This document shows positions 16,451 through 27,189 of a stretch of 64,000 nt of DNA, one piece after another. A program made the translations under genes and the position numbers. Position 1 is the stretch's first letter, and each line of letters starts with the position of its first letter. The notes under the pieces are model-generated. The model was not told the DNA's origin. It worked only from the letters and a program-made list of their open reading frames with translations, and did no database searches. This DNA comes from Unio delphinus (Eukaryota; Mollusca; Bivalvia; Unionida; Unionidae). The stretch covers positions 21,105,501 to 21,169,500 of the forward strand of contig JAQISU010000081.1 in the NCBI GenBank assembly GCA_029339505.1. Reading direction: 5' to 3'.

Positions 16451-16900
16451 ATGGTTCCTATGTCCAATTTTGATTTAATTGATGCTGCTAAAAAACTAGC
16501 GATAAAAAACTTCAGAGGGGTTTTTATGAGAGATCAATTACCGAGAAAACCAAATAACGTTGAAACCGGTATCATCAATCTTGATAACAGCAGCGGATCG
16601 GGAACTCACTGGGTTGCATACGCGATTGATCCACGTGGGATTGTCTATTTCGATTCATATGGGTTAGCTCCGCCAAGCGAGTTTATGCGGTATATAAATT
16701 CCTCGATGAAACTCAAAGGGTTTCCGATTTTTTATTCCACGCTGCCAACACAACAATTAAATGATCCACCGATATGCGGCCGTGAAGTATTAAATGTACT
16801 CGCGGAGATTTCATTAAAATCCTTTGGATCTCCGTGGAAACCACCTCATATTATTGTAAACGAATACACGAGTGGGAAATTACAAGGATCAATAAATTGA
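16451..16900 (+). CDS. Adenain-like virion maturation cysteine protease
   Basis: The motifs are GTHWVAY (catalytic His), VYFDSYG (Asp), TQQLND (Gln of the oxyanion hole) and PPICGREVL (nucleophilic Cys), in the order of adenovirus protease and the Ulp1 fold. It would cleave virion precursors during maturation. The frame opens at ATG 16331 inside the preceding gene; I chose ATG 16451, about 40 codons later, since the upstream part is low-complexity, but the start is uncertain. About 150 residues from the chosen start. Confidence 0.9.
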   Translation: MVPMSNFDLIDAAKKLAIKNFRGVFMRDQLPRKPNNVETGIINLDNSSGSGTHWVAYAIDPRGIVYFDSYGLAPPSEFMRYINSSMKLKGFPIFYSTLPTQQLNDPPICGREVLNVLAEISLKSFGSPWKPPHIIVNEYTSGKLQGSIN

Positions 16901-16923
16901 AAACACAAGTTACGCTAACAATA

Positions 16924-18351
16924 ATGATCGATATTTGGGGACAACCTCTGTCAATGTTGGAACCCACCGAGGAAACATCTGCGGGTTCTATCGAGGATGT
17001 AAAAAAAATAATAGAAGATGAAATCGCTGAGACGTTAAATTTAACAAGTGTTGACCCTAACGAAATAGTTGTATTTCAAGATCGCCAGGGTAAATTGAAA
17101 AGCAGTAATATATCCGTGAATGACATTTTGATACGGCATCGCGCTGCCGCTGAAAACTCTATTGCACTGTATTCCAACGATGGACAACTTAAACCAGGCG
17201 CACTTGTGTCTACGATCACCGACGCGATTGCTACCAACGAACGTGAGCTGAATGATTTTATACGAGGTTATAATAGTTTTCGCAAAAATGTCGTACATAA
17301 ATTTTTTGGAACCCCGCTTGTGGTTGGCATGACTCTCGCTGAAATTAAAGACTTGTTGAATTCATTCTTCGCTAACAAGGAAGCTGGAAGGATGATGACT
17401 GCTTCAGAAATCAAGGCAAATTATCTCGAGATTTTTAAAGTAAGCGAAGATCAAAAACCCACTAACGACGTCATTGGTAGATTCTTTGGAACCCCGCTTG
17501 TGGCTGGCATGACTCTCGCTGAAATCAGTGAGTTTATCGGCAAGCACACTCACAATGCCTACATCGCTAATAATTTCTTTGGTGTCCCGGCTACATCTAC
17601 AATGACTCTCAAAGATATTAATATGTTTATGGTGAGACAAACAACACTTAATACCATCGTGGATAAATTTTTAGGGAGAACACCTGTGTCTGAAACCACA
17701 TCGTTGACAGGCATGACTCTCGCGGAAATTAAAAGCGCTATTGACAAACAAAAGCACACCAGCGATATTGTTAATAAGTTCTTTGAGGGCAGTAGCCTCC
17801 AAGATATCACGACGAAATTTTCTAACATCGACAACCATATTAAAACCCAAGCAGAGCTTAAAGTTGAAGACCTTCTGGTTTCATTATTCTTCTCTAACAG
17901 GGAGGAGAGTAGAAAAACAATAGATCCTACCAGAATCACGGTAAATTATCTCGATATTTTCGACGATCTTTTTAACCTGAAAAGAATATCTGAAAAGGTA
18001 AAGATTCCACATCACTACACGGGCGTTAAAAATATCGTGTATACGGTTAATCATGGAACCATGGATTGGATAAGAGACGGTTATACTACATTATCCATCG
18101 GTATCTTGGGTCTCCCCGGCATAGTGGGCCCTGACTACAAGCCAACATGGGCCGATGGTATCTACAGGCTAACGTGGATCTCTATCGATCAATTTAATAT
18201 GATCGCGGACGGTAAAACCTACTCTGGTGGCACCGCGACGTTAATTATGGATGGTCGCAAAAAAAGCTTTAATGTCGTCGCGGTTGATAGCTCCACCATT
18301 AGATCAAAAATAGCCTGGTGTTTAGAACTCGTAGCTCATTTTTCCGACTGA
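16924..18351 (+). CDS. Fibre-like virion protein with internal FFGTPL-MTLAEI repeats
   Basis: ATG 16924 follows AATTGAAAACACAAG; the frame extends upstream into the protease gene but that part is ignored. About 475 residues. The centre has four or five degenerate repeats of the form FFGTPLVxGMTLAEI (about residues 125, 185, 216, 247-270), two of them nearly identical in DNA. The C-terminal 110 residues look like a beta-rich head (GTMDWIRDGYTTLSIGILG). The decayed homologue at 30590-31350 carries SGDTMTG and DAATKKYV, motifs well known from phage tail fibres, supporting a host-attachment fibre role. Function is inferred. Confidence 0.7.
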   Translation: MIDIWGQPLSMLEPTEETSAGSIEDVKKIIEDEIAETLNLTSVDPNEIVVFQDRQGKLKSSNISVNDILIRHRAAAENSIALYSNDGQLKPGALVSTITDAIATNERELNDFIRGYNSFRKNVVHKFFGTPLVVGMTLAEIKDLLNSFFANKEAGRMMTASEIKANYLEIFKVSEDQKPTNDVIGRFFGTPLVAGMTLAEISEFIGKHTHNAYIANNFFGVPATSTMTLKDINMFMVRQTTLNTIVDKFLGRTPVSETTSLTGMTLAEIKSAIDKQKHTSDIVNKFFEGSSLQDITTKFSNIDNHIKTQAELKVEDLLVSLFFSNREESRKTIDPTRITVNYLDIFDDLFNLKRISEKVKIPHHYTGVKNIVYTVNHGTMDWIRDGYTTLSIGILGLPGIVGPDYKPTWADGIYRLTWISIDQFNMIADGKTYSGGTATLIMDGRKKSFNVVAVDSSTIRSKIAWCLELVAHFSD

Positions 18352-18414
18352 AGTACTAGCAATTCCCGCTAACGATGACAAATAATTGAAAACACTAGCG
18401 GGTTTAAAATAACA

Positions 18415-18966
18415 ATGACTTTGTCATCGACGCAATGTCGCTATGATCAGGTCAGAGAATTTCAGAATAGACTCAAAACCCTCACTGAGGAGTATCAAAT
18501 AAAAATGAAAAAATACCGACGAAGAATCACCGCAATTGATGTTACTATATACTCGGTGTCAAGCGTTCTCACTGGTGCCGGAATAATACTTGCATCGGTT
18601 ACAATGATTGCCCCGGTCGTAGTTCCAATTTGCATTTCTGCGGTGGCTACAATCGGGGGTATATTAACCGGGATAGCAAAAAAGATATCATCATGCAGCC
18701 AGAGTAAACTGCAGAATTACTTACTTCAATTTCATATTGCATCAACCGCATACTCGCAATTATCATTGATGATATCGTCGTCACTCGATAATACGATTAT
18801 ATCAGATAGTGAATTCTCAGCGATGGTCAGTATTTTTGATTCCGCGATATCGAAATTAGAGCGACAACATGAATATAATAACAATGACAACACCGATGGA
18901 ATCAGAAAACACGAACCCAAAAAAACAAAAAATGATCTCAATAATATCAACATTACCAGATTGTGA
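18415..18966 (+). CDS. Membrane protein of the virion module (183 aa)
   Basis: ATG 18415 follows AATTGAAAACACTAG. An N-terminal charged helix leads into a long hydrophobic region (about residues 42-88) that could form two membrane segments, then a soluble helical domain and an Asn/Asp-rich tail. Related debris at 31393-31604 retains the domain before the tail. The 3' end has been duplicated together with the start of the next gene (see repeat at 18811-19130). Role unknown; a virion membrane or fusion-associated protein is speculation. Confidence 0.65.
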   Translation: MTLSSTQCRYDQVREFQNRLKTLTEEYQIKMKKYRRRITAIDVTIYSVSSVLTGAGIILASVTMIAPVVVPICISAVATIGGILTGIAKKISSCSQSKLQNYLLQFHIASTAYSQLSLMISSSLDNTIISDSEFSAMVSIFDSAISKLERQHEYNNNDNTDGIRKHEPKKTKNDLNNINITRL

Positions 18967-19130
18967 GTTCTCAGTGATGGTCAGTATTTATGATTCCTCG
19001 ATACCAAAATTAGAAATAAATCATGAGTATAGCAACGATGACGACACCGATGGAATTACTTCAACGAATAGTGGAGAACACGAACCCAGTACAAACGAGT
19101 ATGATATCAATAACATCAACGAATCCAGAA
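18811..19130. repeat. ~160-bp imperfect tandem duplication across a gene boundary
   Basis: 18811-18965 and 18970-19130 are alignable: both contain GAATTCTCAGCGATGGTCAG-like and ATGACRACACCGATGGAAT words. The unit spans the end of the membrane-protein gene and the start of the penton-like gene. The first copy supplies the used stop of the former, the second the used ATG of the latter. Confidence 0.85.
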
Positions 19131-20372
19131 TTCAGTGTGAATTTCCCCTCTCCGGTCCCAGTGAAGGAGATAGCGCTAGCAAAACTACGAGTGTATCACA
19201 GTTGGCCTAATATCAGATCGGTTGCATTTAGTGGTCAGCAACCCAATAACACACTGGTGTTCTCGTATAAGAATAAACCCGATGGTACTCCAGAGTGGGA
19301 AACAGTTTCGTTACCAACTGGGTCGTACCAAATTAAGCAAATCAATGCTGAAATTCAGCGTAGAATAAAATCAATCACTGGAAAAGAATCAAAAATAGCT
19401 ATTAATCTTCATCAACCGACGCTCTCGTCGTTGATCGAAATAAGCACAGAGGGATACATTGTAGATATATATAACAGCTCGTTAAGAACAGTGTTAGGAT
19501 GGCCTGAATTACCACCGGAAAAATCCGCCACCGACTTAACCACGGACATACAATCATATCATGAAATCAATCCCAGTTATCGAGATAATTTATCTGATAT
19601 AAGAAAAGGAAGAATCGCCGATAGATTTATATTTACCAACAAAGAAACATTGCAATGGGATTTTATCATTAAAAGAACAACCGACTCATCTGTTACTATT
19701 TCATTTACGCTAACTGACGTCCGTGGTTATTTTAATGAGATTAAACAATTATATGACACACAACTAGAACAACTACGGAAAACAAAATCGCAAAAACACG
19801 TTGAAATAATAAATCAGCTTATATCGGACATGAAATATATCTATGAACTAATTATTCAAACAATAATTAATGACAACAGCGACAATAAACAACGATTCCT
19901 AACCGATTACAATATCACAGAGGACAATCTGCGTAATTTCAAGTTTCCCAAATACAACGCTGATGAACTAGCAAGAATTGTTAAAACCGATATCAAGGCG
20001 CTACAAAAATCAGATTCAACTGTCCTCTTCAGGTATAATAATGATCCAGATGGTGGTGGTAGGCATATTGCCCCTCATAATGTGAATATTTCAACGGTGA
20101 TTGCGCTCAATTTAGTATGTGATGCAATTGAAGGAAGCTATCAAATTAATCTAGAGCAATCAAATCAAGCTCAGCAGGGATATATTCTTTATTCATTTGC
20201 ACCAACAGCTCCTCCAGGATTCCTAATTATTGAAAACCCAATTAATCCTGTCTACATGCGATGCCATAATAATTCGTTAACGAGAATTAATTTCAAACTC
20301 ACTGACCAGTCAAATAATTTAATTGATCTACGCGGTGAGGTGTTAGCGATTAGTTTGTTTGTAAAGTCCTAG
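19023..20372 (+). CDS. Penton-like minor capsid protein
   Basis: A 449-residue protein from ATG 19023. The N-terminal part (FPSPVPVKEIALAKLRVYHS, then PTGSYQIKQINAEIQRRI) has the pattern of the minor capsid or penton proteins accompanying double-jelly-roll capsids in invertebrate Polintons. The C-terminal part is likely a beta-rich domain. It is the last gene before the right inverted repeat. A decayed homologue is at 31604-33031. Penton assignment rests on position and motif style; a fibre or other minor protein cannot be excluded. Confidence 0.75.
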   Translation: MSIATMTTPMELLQRIVENTNPVQTSMISITSTNPEFSVNFPSPVPVKEIALAKLRVYHSWPNIRSVAFSGQQPNNTLVFSYKNKPDGTPEWETVSLPTGSYQIKQINAEIQRRIKSITGKESKIAINLHQPTLSSLIEISTEGYIVDIYNSSLRTVLGWPELPPEKSATDLTTDIQSYHEINPSYRDNLSDIRKGRIADRFIFTNKETLQWDFIIKRTTDSSVTISFTLTDVRGYFNEIKQLYDTQLEQLRKTKSQKHVEIINQLISDMKYIYELIIQTIINDNSDNKQRFLTDYNITEDNLRNFKFPKYNADELARIVKTDIKALQKSDSTVLFRYNNDPDGGGRHIAPHNVNISTVIALNLVCDAIEGSYQINLEQSNQAQQGYILYSFAPTAPPGFLIIENPINPVYMRCHNNSLTRINFKLTDQSNNLIDLRGEVLAISLFVKS

Positions 20373-20403
20373 GACTTTCATCATAAATGATTTTCGTCCT
20401 AAA

Positions 20404-20617
20404 GACTCGATCAAATATTTGGTTGAAATCATTTATTATTTTTTGTTAACCCAGAACTGAAAGTTCCAGCAGCAGAGAGGGTGGATGACAACGACGTTGG
20501 CGTATATAAGGAAATCTTATTTTATCGAATAGACGCCATTTTTTTTACTATTTGGCAGAAGCCTCAGATTTCCGAATCGACGCTCGGAAAGTTGTGAGGT
20601 TCACCCTCTCTGCTGCT
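20404..20617 (-). repeat. Right terminal inverted repeat of the Polinton
   Basis: Reverse complement of 3340-3553, ending in ...CTCTCTGCTGCT, including the internal inverted unit starting AGCAGCAGAGAGGGTG at about 20462-20477. It lies wholly outside the penton-like gene, which stops at 20372. Confidence 0.95.
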
Positions 20618-20622
20618 ATTCG
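20618..20622. other. Target-site duplication, right copy (ATTCG)
   Basis: Matches the five bases before the left inverted repeat. Confidence 0.7.
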
Positions 20623-20716
20623 TAATAAAGGTAATGTTCATTACACTACCGCAGTACATCGGCTGAATGTAGCATTAACAAAACATTCCTGAAAATGTTC
20701 ACCCTAGTCAATTTTC

Positions 20717-20717
20717 A

Positions 20718-20768
<51 letters not shown>
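20717..20768. repeat. (ATT)n microsatellite
   Basis: About 17 uninterrupted ATT units in the flank of the Polinton. Confidence 0.95.
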
Positions 20769-21339
20769 GCAATTGTCGTTGTTTTGCCACCATTCAAGGC
20801 TCGTAACAAAAGATGCTTTGAAATGCAAATTACTGTCAGCAAATTGTATTTCAAACACACTGACTTTTCAGTCTTGTCAAATTTTCATACAGCAGTTTCA
20901 TTGAAATGTTTATATTTTGCAAGCCTTACGCTGACTGCCTCTTTTGTTTTCTTCTTTTTGTTTAAATTCCAAAATCTGTTTACTTCCTAAAAATACGTTA
21001 TTTACCGCCCTCTTCCTAGCAGAAATAACAAGCTGACTGAATCTTTCTTTTTGGAGCAGTTTCCGAATCTATCTTCTGGAATATGGAAATTCGATAGGTG
21101 GCAACTTAATTATTCTTGGAGATTTCTACTTTCACTTTGACTGTCCTCGAAATCCATACACTTCAAAACTCCTAGATTCCATTCAGTGGAAGAATTGTAC
21201 GAGACCACATGTCATCGACGCTTGAAGTTAGAACAGCAAGGATACCAAGTGGTGGAAATGTAGTAACACGAGTACGATCACCGTTTGAAAACGAGTTTAA
21301 ACGCATCATGGAAAGTTAAAAGTTGTTGGACCCACTGAA

Positions 21340-21830
21340 ACCCGGGGTTAGTTTGTACATATGACAAACGAATGCCACTTCTTTGCCGTACGAAGTGGAC
21401 GAAGAGAAAAGAGAAGAAATCAAATACTTGGACGTGTGTTCACTGTATCCTTACGTGTGCAATTAACGTCACTTTCCCGCAATTGAAGATGGAACATATT
21501 GACCTGGACAACATTCGACCAGACGAAGGCTTGATCAAGTGCAAAGTTTTACCTCCCACGGACTTGTACCATCTCGTTTTACCTCATCATTGCCAAGAAA
21601 AACTGATATTACTTTGTATCGTACTTGTGCCGAAACGTGCAAGCAATGCCAACATTGTCAGCACACCCAGAAAGAATGCGCCTTCAGAGTAACGTGGGTC
21701 AGCGTGGAATTGTTCAAAGCTCTGGACTTGGGTTATCAACTGTTAGACATGTACAAAATTTACAACTTTCCCAAGACACAACAATACCAGAAGGGCGACG
21801 AGACGCATAATACTTGCAATGCATAAGAAC
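21340..21830 (+). pseudogene. Fragment of a classical Polinton type-B DNA polymerase
   Basis: Frameshifted remnant. It holds the palm motif A DVCSLYPYV (about 21435-21461) preceded by an EEKREEIKYL segment, then the Cys-rich CRTCAETCKQCQHC region and GYQLLDMYKIYNFP, a pattern typical of protein-primed PolB genes of animal Polintons. It is a different polymerase lineage from that of the intact element 12 kb to the left. Reading frame shifts at least twice; not functional. Confidence 0.75.
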
Positions 21831-22169
21831 ATTGAAAAATACACTGCTAAGGTAATTAAAAAAGATGACCAATTTCTTCAAAAACGCGAATCTCAATAAT
21901 GAATATATTGTTTGTATCTGATTTGATGGTAAACAGGAACAAACTAGTGTAATATCACAAAGTCCATGTCACCAAGATTGTGTAACATATCCATGTGTGT
22001 ATGCGTGTCTGTGTTTTATTTTTCTGCAGATTATAGTTATTATCCCTGGACTATATGATAACCAGTAATGTTTGATTGTACGGTGACCTTAGTATGGTTC
22101 CCTGACACAGTGGTCAACCTATTGCGGGGTTAATAAGAAAACCAATAACACAAGAATTAAAAACAAATA

Positions 22170-22700
22170 GATTCTACACGTTCTACAAAATGTGATGTAT
22201 TACATCCCCGACTAGAATGTGTAGGGCATATGATAGGAGAATCTCAAATGTTATCGCCATTACCTAGTAAGGTACAGTCAATACACAAAGCAAAAAGTCT
22301 TGAAACCAAAACGCAGGTTAGTTCTTTTCTAGGTTGAACAGATTTCCTAACATTGCAGCTATTGCTGTACCACTCAACTGGCTTAACCATGAAGAGTCAA
22401 CCGAACATAGTTGTATGGGATGAAAGCCAAGATTTAGCTTTCCTGGCGATGAAAACTAGTTCGATAGGATATCCCATTCTAAGACAACTAGATCTGGAGT
22501 CACCGTTGTTTCACAGGGTACATGCTGTTGGCATCGGTTTAGGTGCAATATTATTACAGGAACAAGAAAATGAAAAAATCCCTGTTGTCAACGCCAGCAG
22601 AAAACAATTACCCAGCGAAGGGAAATACTTCCTCATTGAGAAAGCAGTAATATATGATTCAAATACCACAGTTACTTATTTGGAACTATTTGTACTCTTC
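22170..22700 (+). pseudogene. Gypsy-type reverse transcriptase/RNase H fragment
   Basis: Degenerate pol remnant. The translation retains VSSFLG (end of the RT thumb region), VVWDESQDLAFLAMK, a GAILLQEQ strand and the ASRKQLPSEGKYFLIEKA RNase H motif. The key RNase H aspartate of the LxxDAS motif is lost. No LTRs were identified around it. Confidence 0.75.
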
Positions 22701-22769
22701 AAATTCGGAGAGCGAAATCCGAAGACCTACGTAAACTGTCGAATTTTGAATAAGTATTGAATTTTAAAG

Positions 22770-24225
22770 TTGAATGCTTTGAGCATTAAAATTTTATTAC
22801 ATTTAAGCCAGAAAAGTCTTTGTGAAGGGTTACCTTGACCATTGCTGTTTTCTCCATCCATGTCAGTATTAAACTCATTGAAATTTGACCTATGCATTGC
22901 AATGCTGTCTTGAGAAAGTAAACATTTTAGCCTAACAACCATATCCTCTTGATAGGAAGCCATGTTAAATAGCCACTTTGAAGGTGAAGTTGTTATGCAT
23001 ATGTAATCCAGAGATTCTTTGCTGACCAATATCTGACGAAAGAAATTATTATCTTAGAAGACATTTAGGAAACGCCGCTTACGAATGGTCAGAATAAATT
23101 AAGGCGTACACTTTGGAAGTAATATAAATTTAAAGTCCGAAATTCCTAAGAGAGAAGAGGTTTAGCTGCAAGGAAGCCTAAAGTTAATAGTGCTTTCCTC
23201 GATAGACATGAAAAAGGGATCAGATGGCTGTATAGTAAGAAAAGACACGTTTTAGTGCTAGGACGCACAATTTCTGAAAGAGAACAGCATTAAGGAAGCA
23301 TCTTTCTGGAAGAGACGGGACAGTCCGAAGACCCAAGTCCAGAAAGAGATGACGCGTTCTGAATATGAGGAATAGAAGACGTGTGATACACGGGTCAAGG
23401 GAGGAAGGTGATTCAATCTGTCGTGGACACTGCGCTCTTTTCACCACTCGTAATTATGATGAAATAAATCCAAATTAGACACTGCTATTAAATTCTGTTG
23501 ACATAACTTCGATTGAATTGGAGATGCTACTATTAATTTGTTTGTGATTAAATTTTTTTAATGTTCTTGTCTAAGGAGATTCGTGTTGCATTATTACTTC
23601 CCAAACGTCTTGCTCAGTTCTCTGTTGATGGTCTATCTATCCACTCACACCTGGCCATAAAATCGAGGGAGGTCATTCCCTAGATAACTCCAGCCAAATT
23701 AAATTAAACATCCTCTTACTAAGAGGGCGACGTTACACTTACATTGTGTCTTATATAGTATGATAAACCGGGACCCATTCATTTTACCAGATAAATTAAA
23801 CTTCATATTCGTTTTTTTTAAGTGAAAGTAACTCCGCTCTGATTTTATGTCGCATAATATGCCACATACGATTTTGTACAGCATGGCATTTTAGAAGAAG
23901 AAGAAAAAAATTATATTTAGGTTAACATGCGAGTCGAATTACCACATTTGAATGCAAACGGAAGAATGGGACTGCATGCATTGGTTTCATGTTTTCGCTG
24001 TACTTTAGATTTGTCATACAGCATTGGTCACATATGACGGCATGTAACTATGCAGAAGTAAATACCTGGATAATTAATGTACATGAAATAGTCTTTGTTC
24101 TATTTAGTAGTTTCTTCTCTTGCTAGAATACATGCACTATTTTGTACAGTTTCACCATTCAAGTATGTAGATTTCTCATAGAAGCAGAAATATGTTTTTG
24201 CGGTTTGTCATCTGGCTTTCTTACT
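22770..24225. other. Intergenic region without recognised features
   Basis: AT-rich DNA with only short accidental frames. I see no coding, RNA or repeat feature. Confidence 0.6.
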
Positions 24226-24227
24226 AT

Positions 24228-24450
24228 GACCGCTCCGGTGGCCTGGTGGTTAGAGCGTTCGCCGCAGAAGCGAGAGGTCGTGGGTTTGATACCTGGCCGA
24301 GTCATTCCAAAGACTTACAAAAATGGTAGTAACAGCTACTTTGCTTGGCGCTCTGCATTAAGAGGTTAGTGTTAGAACTGGTCTGCCTGGTGTCAGGATA
24401 ATGTGACTAGGTAGGACATCATGTTACATGTCTGCGGCGTGTTTGTCTCC
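24228..24450 (+). mobile_element. tRNA-derived SINE, copy 1
   Basis: The head has RNA polymerase III promoter boxes: A-box TGGTTAGAGCG and B-box GGGTTTGATACC. The body contains GACTTACAAAAATGG and GATAATGTGACTAGGTAGGAC. A second copy with the same body lies at 55285-55711. The short frame across it is not a gene. Confidence 0.8.
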
Positions 24451-25049
24451 AGTTTACCCACTAGTTGAATTGTTCTACTCTACATTTGTTTTTAGTTATA
24501 TCTTCTCTTATCCAGTAGTAAGTGTTGTTTGTTTTGTTTAATTGACATAATTCAATTCTATCCCTCTACTTTCATATTATATTTTTTATTTACCAAAATC
24601 GTCTTGGAACTTCTAGTTTTTTTTTGGTGAGATTATTATTCTTATATCTTTCCGGTCTGTTTCTCATGGTAAATCCAAACAAGTAAATAGCTTATGACTC
24701 CAATGCTGTTTTAGGTTCAGGTTGCATTTATATTTTTAAAACATCTATTGATTATATTTGAAGCCTTAAGTAGAAGAGTATTTGCCATATATAAGGCTTC
24801 TTTGATAATATTGTGTTTTGTAATTACATATGTAATCTATTGTCTTTATCAAGTTTATTCAAGAATTTTTGTTTTCCATATCAATGGACCCAACAGTGGA
24901 ATTTATATTTGAGTATAGATAAGATTTTGCTACCTGTGCACGCTTCATAATGCATATTTTAAATGCATGTATATTTTAAATGCAATAATATTATATGTTA
25001 AAGCCAAAATATTTGCATTATCTTTAATCTTTTTAATTAGGTGCTTATA

Positions 25050-25930
25050 GTTCTTTAATTCATTATTTTTTTACAAAAGAAAATTCCTAGAGCTTTTACT
25101 TTGTCTCTCAGGACGTGCGAAGGCAGCCCAGGATGATTTCAGCGCCAGTTGCCTATATTTAGTATTTCGGTTTTGTCATGATTTATTTTAGAACCTGATG
25201 CTTTACCGAATTTTTCAAATTCTTCCTGTAAATAAATAAATAAATAAATATAAGATTTAGTATTTCTTGTGAAGTTGGTGCAATCATCAGCACGTTGGAT
25301 CATTTAAAATTCCTCTTTCGGATTTAGAATTTGAATAAATTGTATTAGTGAGTTGTTTCGGATTTTATAGCTGAGAATTTCAATTGCTATCACATATAAT
25401 AAATAGCATTGACAGTGGGCATCATTGCCTCACTGATCTTTGTATATCAAATGCTTTCGTGCACTTTCCATTTACTTGTACACACGAAGTTATTCCAATG
25501 TATAGGATATCGATCTATTTACGGATATTTGTTCCGAAACCAAATTTTTCAAGTAATTTCTGTGTATAGTTATGTTCTAATCGGTCAAACGCTTTTTCTT
25601 GATCGAAAAGTACCATGACACCTTTCAATCCTGTTTTATTTTTATAGTCAATTATTGATTTTCTGTTTAAAATGTTACTTTGTATGTCCCTCCCTTTTTC
25701 CTCCGCAAGTTTGATTTACATTACTTATTTTTATTAATCCAGATTTAACTCTGTAGGTTGATATTCTACTAAAATTGTTTAAATCTGTACTGAGAAGCGA
25801 AATGGGTCTCCAGTCTATAATATCCTCCCTGTCACCCTTCCCTTTATAAATAATTGTTATGATTCCCTCCGCATTGATTTTGACATCCGTTTCTTTTAGC
25901 TTACAAATATATTGGTGTACAAAGCATTTA
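25050..25930 (-). pseudogene. L1/Tx1-like LINE reverse transcriptase remnant
   Basis: On the minus strand the translation gives IIYKGKGDREDIIDWRPISL, then a VLFDQEKAFDR motif (palm aspartate) and GSKINHDKTE, in the order of L1-type reverse transcriptases, with several stops and frameshifts. 5'-truncated and decayed. Upstream (to about 26050) weaker fragments may belong to it. Confidence 0.75.
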
Positions 25931-25999
25931 GGATCGGCGTTAACTAACCGTGTAATTTTTTTTTATATAGAATTCTACTGTGAGCCCGTTCTCCCCTGG

Positions 26000-26880
26000 C
26001 TATTTCTTCTTTGTAAGTGAAGCAACATTCTTCAATATTTATTCGTCTGAGATGACATCATCCCACAGGTTCTGTTGATATCCTCTCTCATTCTACGTAA
26101 TATAGGTAGTTGTCAATTATGTCAGGATCAATATTTTGGAAAGTGTTGCAGTTCCTTATAATATTAAAAGATACTATTTAAAATATCCGATTTTTCCGTG
26201 TGAGTTTCATTGCCGACTTTAACTTTATCTAAAATTGCACCCCACCCCCATTCCTTAATTCTTCCCATTTATATAAACTTTGGGCTTTCTTATATATTCC
26301 AGTCAATTCTCCTGCCTTGTTCTTTTTTCCCTCGAAATTCTTCTTATTCGATTTATTGTTTTCTTCTTTGCAATTAATTTATATCTTCCTCATTTATTGT
26401 TATTCCTAGGGTTATTTTTATTTTTATTTGTTCCATGTCTTTTTTTAATGTTTCAGCCCTTGTATTAGAATACTGAATTGATTTTTTAAAATGTCTTTTA
26501 AAATATCTCATTCTTTTATTATTTCGACAGTTCCACTATTTTCAAAAGTTTCAATTTCATTCATATCCATTCATTCTGCATTTTTTAAAATTGTATTGTT
26601 TCAATTTCCACTGTCACGGACACCACTTACACTTATTTCAAATTTGTAGTTCAATATAATTCATGTTTTGATTAGATTTTTTTAAACATGTTTATATATC
26701 TATGGATAAAATCTATCTATATTGTATTCATATGTGTATTCTCGTCGAGCTAAATTTAGTTTCCTTTATTTATTAAAAAATTTGTTTATTAATTAAATTT
26801 AACTTTTAATTTTCTAAAAGCCACAATTGACCTTACGCCAGAAGGTAGATCGCTCCGCCTACAAAGCACGTGACTTGACA
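26000..26880. other. AT-rich intergenic region
   Basis: No gene or clear repeat seen. The sequence may include unrecognisable 5' debris of the neighbouring LINE. Confidence 0.5.
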
Positions 26881-26912
26881 ACCGCTTAACCTGCGACAAA
26901 CATTCTGTGAAA

Positions 26913-27143
26913 ATGGCGGGCGTGATAACATTAAAATATATACCAGACGATATTGGTGAGCAATATTTGTCATATGAAACAACACTGAGACAGAGACAGA
27001 AAGCGAGAGCATTTATCTATCGTTTGCACTTTTCTAAATTACGTCGGTATGCGGAGAACTCGACCCCCACGTATCTGGAGAAATCGCCCCAATCGGTTGG
27101 AGAAGTCATCCCAAAACTTTTCACCCAAATAACCTTGTTATAA
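26913..27143 (+). CDS. Short ORF after an E-box promoter-like region, possible host first exon
   Basis: About 77 codons after GAAAATGGCGGGCG, a good animal start context. A CACGTGAC E-box lies about 40 bases upstream. I recognise no family. A possible donor (GTGAGC) occurs shortly after the start, so the real coding part might be only the first few codons of a spliced gene. Weak call. Confidence 0.25.
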   Translation: MAGVITLKYIPDDIGEQYLSYETTLRQRQKARAFIYRLHFSKLRRYAENSTPTYLEKSPQSVGEVIPKLFTQITLL

Positions 27144-27189
27144 CATAACTAAGTCATCTTTTACGTGATTCATATTTATATTTTGTTTA

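Larger units (their letters stand above)
3340..20617. mobile_element. Complete Polinton/Maverick element (17,278 bp)
   Basis: The element is bounded by 214-bp inverted repeats starting AGCAGCAG and by a 5-bp target duplication. It encodes the Polinton hallmark set: type-B DNA polymerase, RVE integrase, A32-like ATPase, adenain-like cysteine protease, double-jelly-roll major capsid protein and a penton-like protein. Most frames are open, unlike the decayed relatives elsewhere in the window, so insertion looks recent. The full virion module suggests a virus-like life cycle; that it forms particles is inference. It is unusual in its polymerase-helicase-HNH fusion. Confidence 0.95.

Noticed and set aside
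18869..19210. 113-codon frame overlapping the membrane and penton-like genes
   Set aside because: A by-product of the tandem duplication; it begins at the superseded penton-like start and then reads the duplicated membrane-protein tail.
22727..23029. 100-codon minus-strand frame
   Set aside because: No recognisable domain, next to a decayed gypsy fragment; not distinguishable from a chance frame.
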